From: Alcanivorax sp. DP30
GTDB taxonomy: Bacteria > Pseudomonadota > Gammaproteobacteria > Pseudomonadales > Alcanivoracaceae
NCBI RefSeq assembly: GCF_009882945.1
Contig: NZ_WTUY01000005.1
Location: 101,815 to 165,814 of the forward strand
Reading direction: 5' to 3'
DNA: 64,000 bases
Shown: positions 62,263 to 64,000 of the stretch, piece after piece
How the letters are laid out: every line of letters begins with the position of its first letter
How positions within the stretch are numbered: the first letter of the stretch is position 1
The notes under the pieces: generated by a model
What the model was told of the DNA's origin: nothing
The model's input: the letters and a program-made list of their open reading frames with translations, nothing else
Databases searched by the model: none
Position numbers and translations under genes: made by a program

Positions 62263-63903
62263 GTGAACACTCTGATTCGTACCCCGCTTGTTCTGGCCAT
62301 CGGTATTGCGCTGGGAGCTTGCTCCCATCAAGGCGAACAGGCCGTGGATGCCCGGCAGCATCAGGAGGTGGCCGCCAGGCCAGTAGCGCCCCAGGCCAAG
62401 CGTATGATGGAAGACAGTCCCTATAGTGGTCTGGCTTCGGTGCGGGCTACGCCCCAGCCGCAGATGATGGTGATGCCACCGCAGCAAGAGCGTGACCGTT
62501 TCACCAAGATTGATGACAACGGCATTATGCGGACGGCGGAAACGCCGGTCTCTACCTTTTCCATTGATGTGGACACCGCCTCGTACAGCTTCTCCCGACG
62601 CCAGATCAATCATGGCCGCCTGCCGCAGCCGGATGCCATTCGTCTGGAAGAATGGGTGAACTATTTCGATTACGACTACCCCGCCCCGGATTCCCCCGAG
62701 ACCCCGTTCCTGACCCAGGTGTCCGTGAGTGATTCTCCCTGGCGTGCGGGCAACAAACTGGTGCACATCGGCATCAAGGGGTATGAGCCTCATCAGGAGA
62801 CCCGACCCCGTGCGAACCTGGTGTTTTTGCTGGATGTGTCCGGGAGCATGATGGCGGAAGACAAGCTGCCGCTGGTGACCCGCTCCCTACGCATGATGGT
62901 GGACCAGATGCATCCGGACGATTCCGTGGCGCTGGTGGTCTATGCGGGCGCCGCCGGTGTGGTGCTGGAGCCCACGGAAGTACGTGACAAACACAAGATT
63001 GAAGCGGCGCTTAACCAGTTGCAGGCAGGGGGCTCCACGGCGGGTGGTGAAGGCATTCAGCTGGCCTACGATCTGGCCCAGCAACATTTTGACAAGGAAG
63101 CGGTGAACCGGGTGATTCTCGCCACCGATGGAGACTTCAATGTGGGGGTGACCAGTCAGGAAGCATTGGAGGGGCTGATCACCCGGGAGCGCGAAAAGGG
63201 CATTTACCTTTCTGTACTGGGTTTCGGTCAGGGCAATTATAACGACAGCCTGATGCAGACCCTGGCCCAGAACGGTAACGGCGTTGCTGCCTATATCGAT
63301 ACTCTCAATGAGGCGCGCAAGGTGCTGGTTACCGAGGCGACATCATCGCTGGTGCCCATCGCCCAGGACGTGAAAATTCAGGTGGAATTCAACCCGGCTA
63401 CAGTGCAGGAATATCGTCTGCTGGGGTATGAAACCCGTGCTCTGGAACGGGAAGATTTCAATAACGACAAAGTGGATGCCGGTGAAATCGGTGCCGGACA
63501 TACGGTGACGGCGATCTATGAAATTACCCCAGTGGGTGAAGCGCCAATGATCGAGCCGGGCCGTTATGAAAAGGGTGATAACAAAACGGAGACCCCGTTC
63601 GCCGGGGAATATGCCTTCCTGAAACTGCGTTACAAGAAACCAGGCGAAAGCACCTCAAAACTGATCGAGACCCCTGTGCCGGTTGAGCAGAACAGCGCCA
63701 GTGCCCGGCAGGCCCGTGAAACCGGTTTCGCCATCGCCGTGGCCGGCGCGGCCCAGTTACTCAAGGGCAGTCAGTACACCGGCGACTGGGATCTGGACGA
63801 TGCCATCGAACTGGCTCAGCAAAACAAGGGCGAGGATGCCTATGGCTACCGCTCCGAGTTTATCCAGTTGCTGCGTCAGGCGGAGGTGAGCGAGAAAATC
63901 TAG
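62263..63903 (+). CDS. VWA-domain lipoprotein (YfbK-like)
   Basis: 546 residues. GTG 62263 has a perfect AGGAGGT four bases upstream. Signal peptide with lipobox LGAC. N-terminal von-Willebrand-associated domain (FSIDVDTASYSFSRRQI), VWA domain (about 180-360) with MIDAS residues in DVSGSM, GGSTAGGEG and ATDGDFN, and a C-terminal DUF3520 region (EYAFLKLRYKKPGES, DWDLDDAIELAQ). Family linked to YfbK; role unknown. Lies 250 bases after the anti-sigma gene. Confidence 0.88.
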   Translation: MNTLIRTPLVLAIGIALGACSHQGEQAVDARQHQEVAARPVAPQAKRMMEDSPYSGLASVRATPQPQMMVMPPQQERDRFTKIDDNGIMRTAETPVSTFSIDVDTASYSFSRRQINHGRLPQPDAIRLEEWVNYFDYDYPAPDSPETPFLTQVSVSDSPWRAGNKLVHIGIKGYEPHQETRPRANLVFLLDVSGSMMAEDKLPLVTRSLRMMVDQMHPDDSVALVVYAGAAGVVLEPTEVRDKHKIEAALNQLQAGGSTAGGEGIQLAYDLAQQHFDKEAVNRVILATDGDFNVGVTSQEALEGLITREREKGIYLSVLGFGQGNYNDSLMQTLAQNGNGVAAYIDTLNEARKVLVTEATSSLVPIAQDVKIQVEFNPATVQEYRLLGYETRALEREDFNNDKVDAGEIGAGHTVTAIYEITPVGEAPMIEPGRYEKGDNKTETPFAGEYAFLKLRYKKPGESTSKLIETPVPVEQNSASARQARETGFAIAVAGAAQLLKGSQYTGDWDLDDAIELAQQNKGEDAYGYRSEFIQLLRQAEVSEKI

Positions 63904-64000
63904 CTACGGGCTACGAGCTACGAGCTACGAGCTACGAGCTACGAGCTACGAGCTACGAGCTACGAGCTACGAGCTACGAGCTACGAGCTACGAGCTACGC
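63902..64000. repeat. Large CTACGAG heptad array running to the window end
   Basis: From 63911 twelve perfect copies of CTACGAG (63911-63994) then CTACGC to base 64000. The array begins at the stop codon of the VWA gene. The last bases match the GCTACGC that leads into CTCGATTGG at two other loci, so the element probably continues beyond the window. Confidence 0.95.

Noticed and set aside
63902..64000. CRISPR or VNTR inside a coding sequence
   Set aside because: No spacers; the repeat follows the stop codon and is a simple 7-base tandem array.

Overview
The window looks like the chromosome of a marine gammaproteobacterium close to Alcanivorax. The pointers are a high-GC genome with ectoine genes (ectR-ectA-ectB-ectC), a CrbS/CrbR acetate-switch locus, a DcaP-type porin, an AlkS/MalT-like regulator and lipid-oxidising enzymes. 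This is an inference from gene content; no rRNA or tRNA was recognised.

Layout. 1-8.6 kb: acetate-type symporter (cut by the window edge), CBS/nucleotidyltransferase protein, DEDDh exonuclease, CrbS sensor and convergent CrbR regulator. 9-10.3 kb: DcaP-like porin. 10.5-13.5 kb: ectoine operon on the minus strand with a near-consensus promoter ahead of ectR. 13.8-15.9 kb: TPR membrane protein and folE2. 16.1-21.8 kb: MalT/AlkS-like regulator followed by a large fatty-acid alpha-dioxygenase-like haem enzyme with an extra C-terminal domain that recalls catalases.

22.2-29.8 kb: an integron cassette array without an integrase in view. It holds nine recognisable attC sites, AT-richer genes and mostly small membrane proteins. 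One 3.4 kb cassette carries an OLD-family ATPase/TOPRIM nuclease and a short UvrD-like helicase, the gene pair of the Gabija anti-phage system.

30-64 kb: quinone-oxidoreductase-like flavoprotein; a yidD-linked zinc uptake operon without its ATPase; cysS-hisI; a thrS of unusual type; HD-GYP and GGDEF signalling proteins; an M23 peptidase; regulators; pterin-synthase-like, HIT, AcpH, SDR and hydrolase genes; a Baeyer-Villiger monooxygenase/esterase/dehydrogenase operon divergent from an AraC regulator; a secreted TPR operon of unknown role; apbE; and a sigma/anti-sigma/VWA-lipoprotein operon.

Between the genes runs a striking repeat system. At least ten intergenic loci hold short tandem arrays with an exact 7-base period. 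The repeated word differs from locus to locus, the arrays often start at a stop codon, and several form inverted pairs around a hairpin or REP-like element. The integron defence cassette, the alpha-dioxygenase fusion and these heptad elements are the three things most worth following up.
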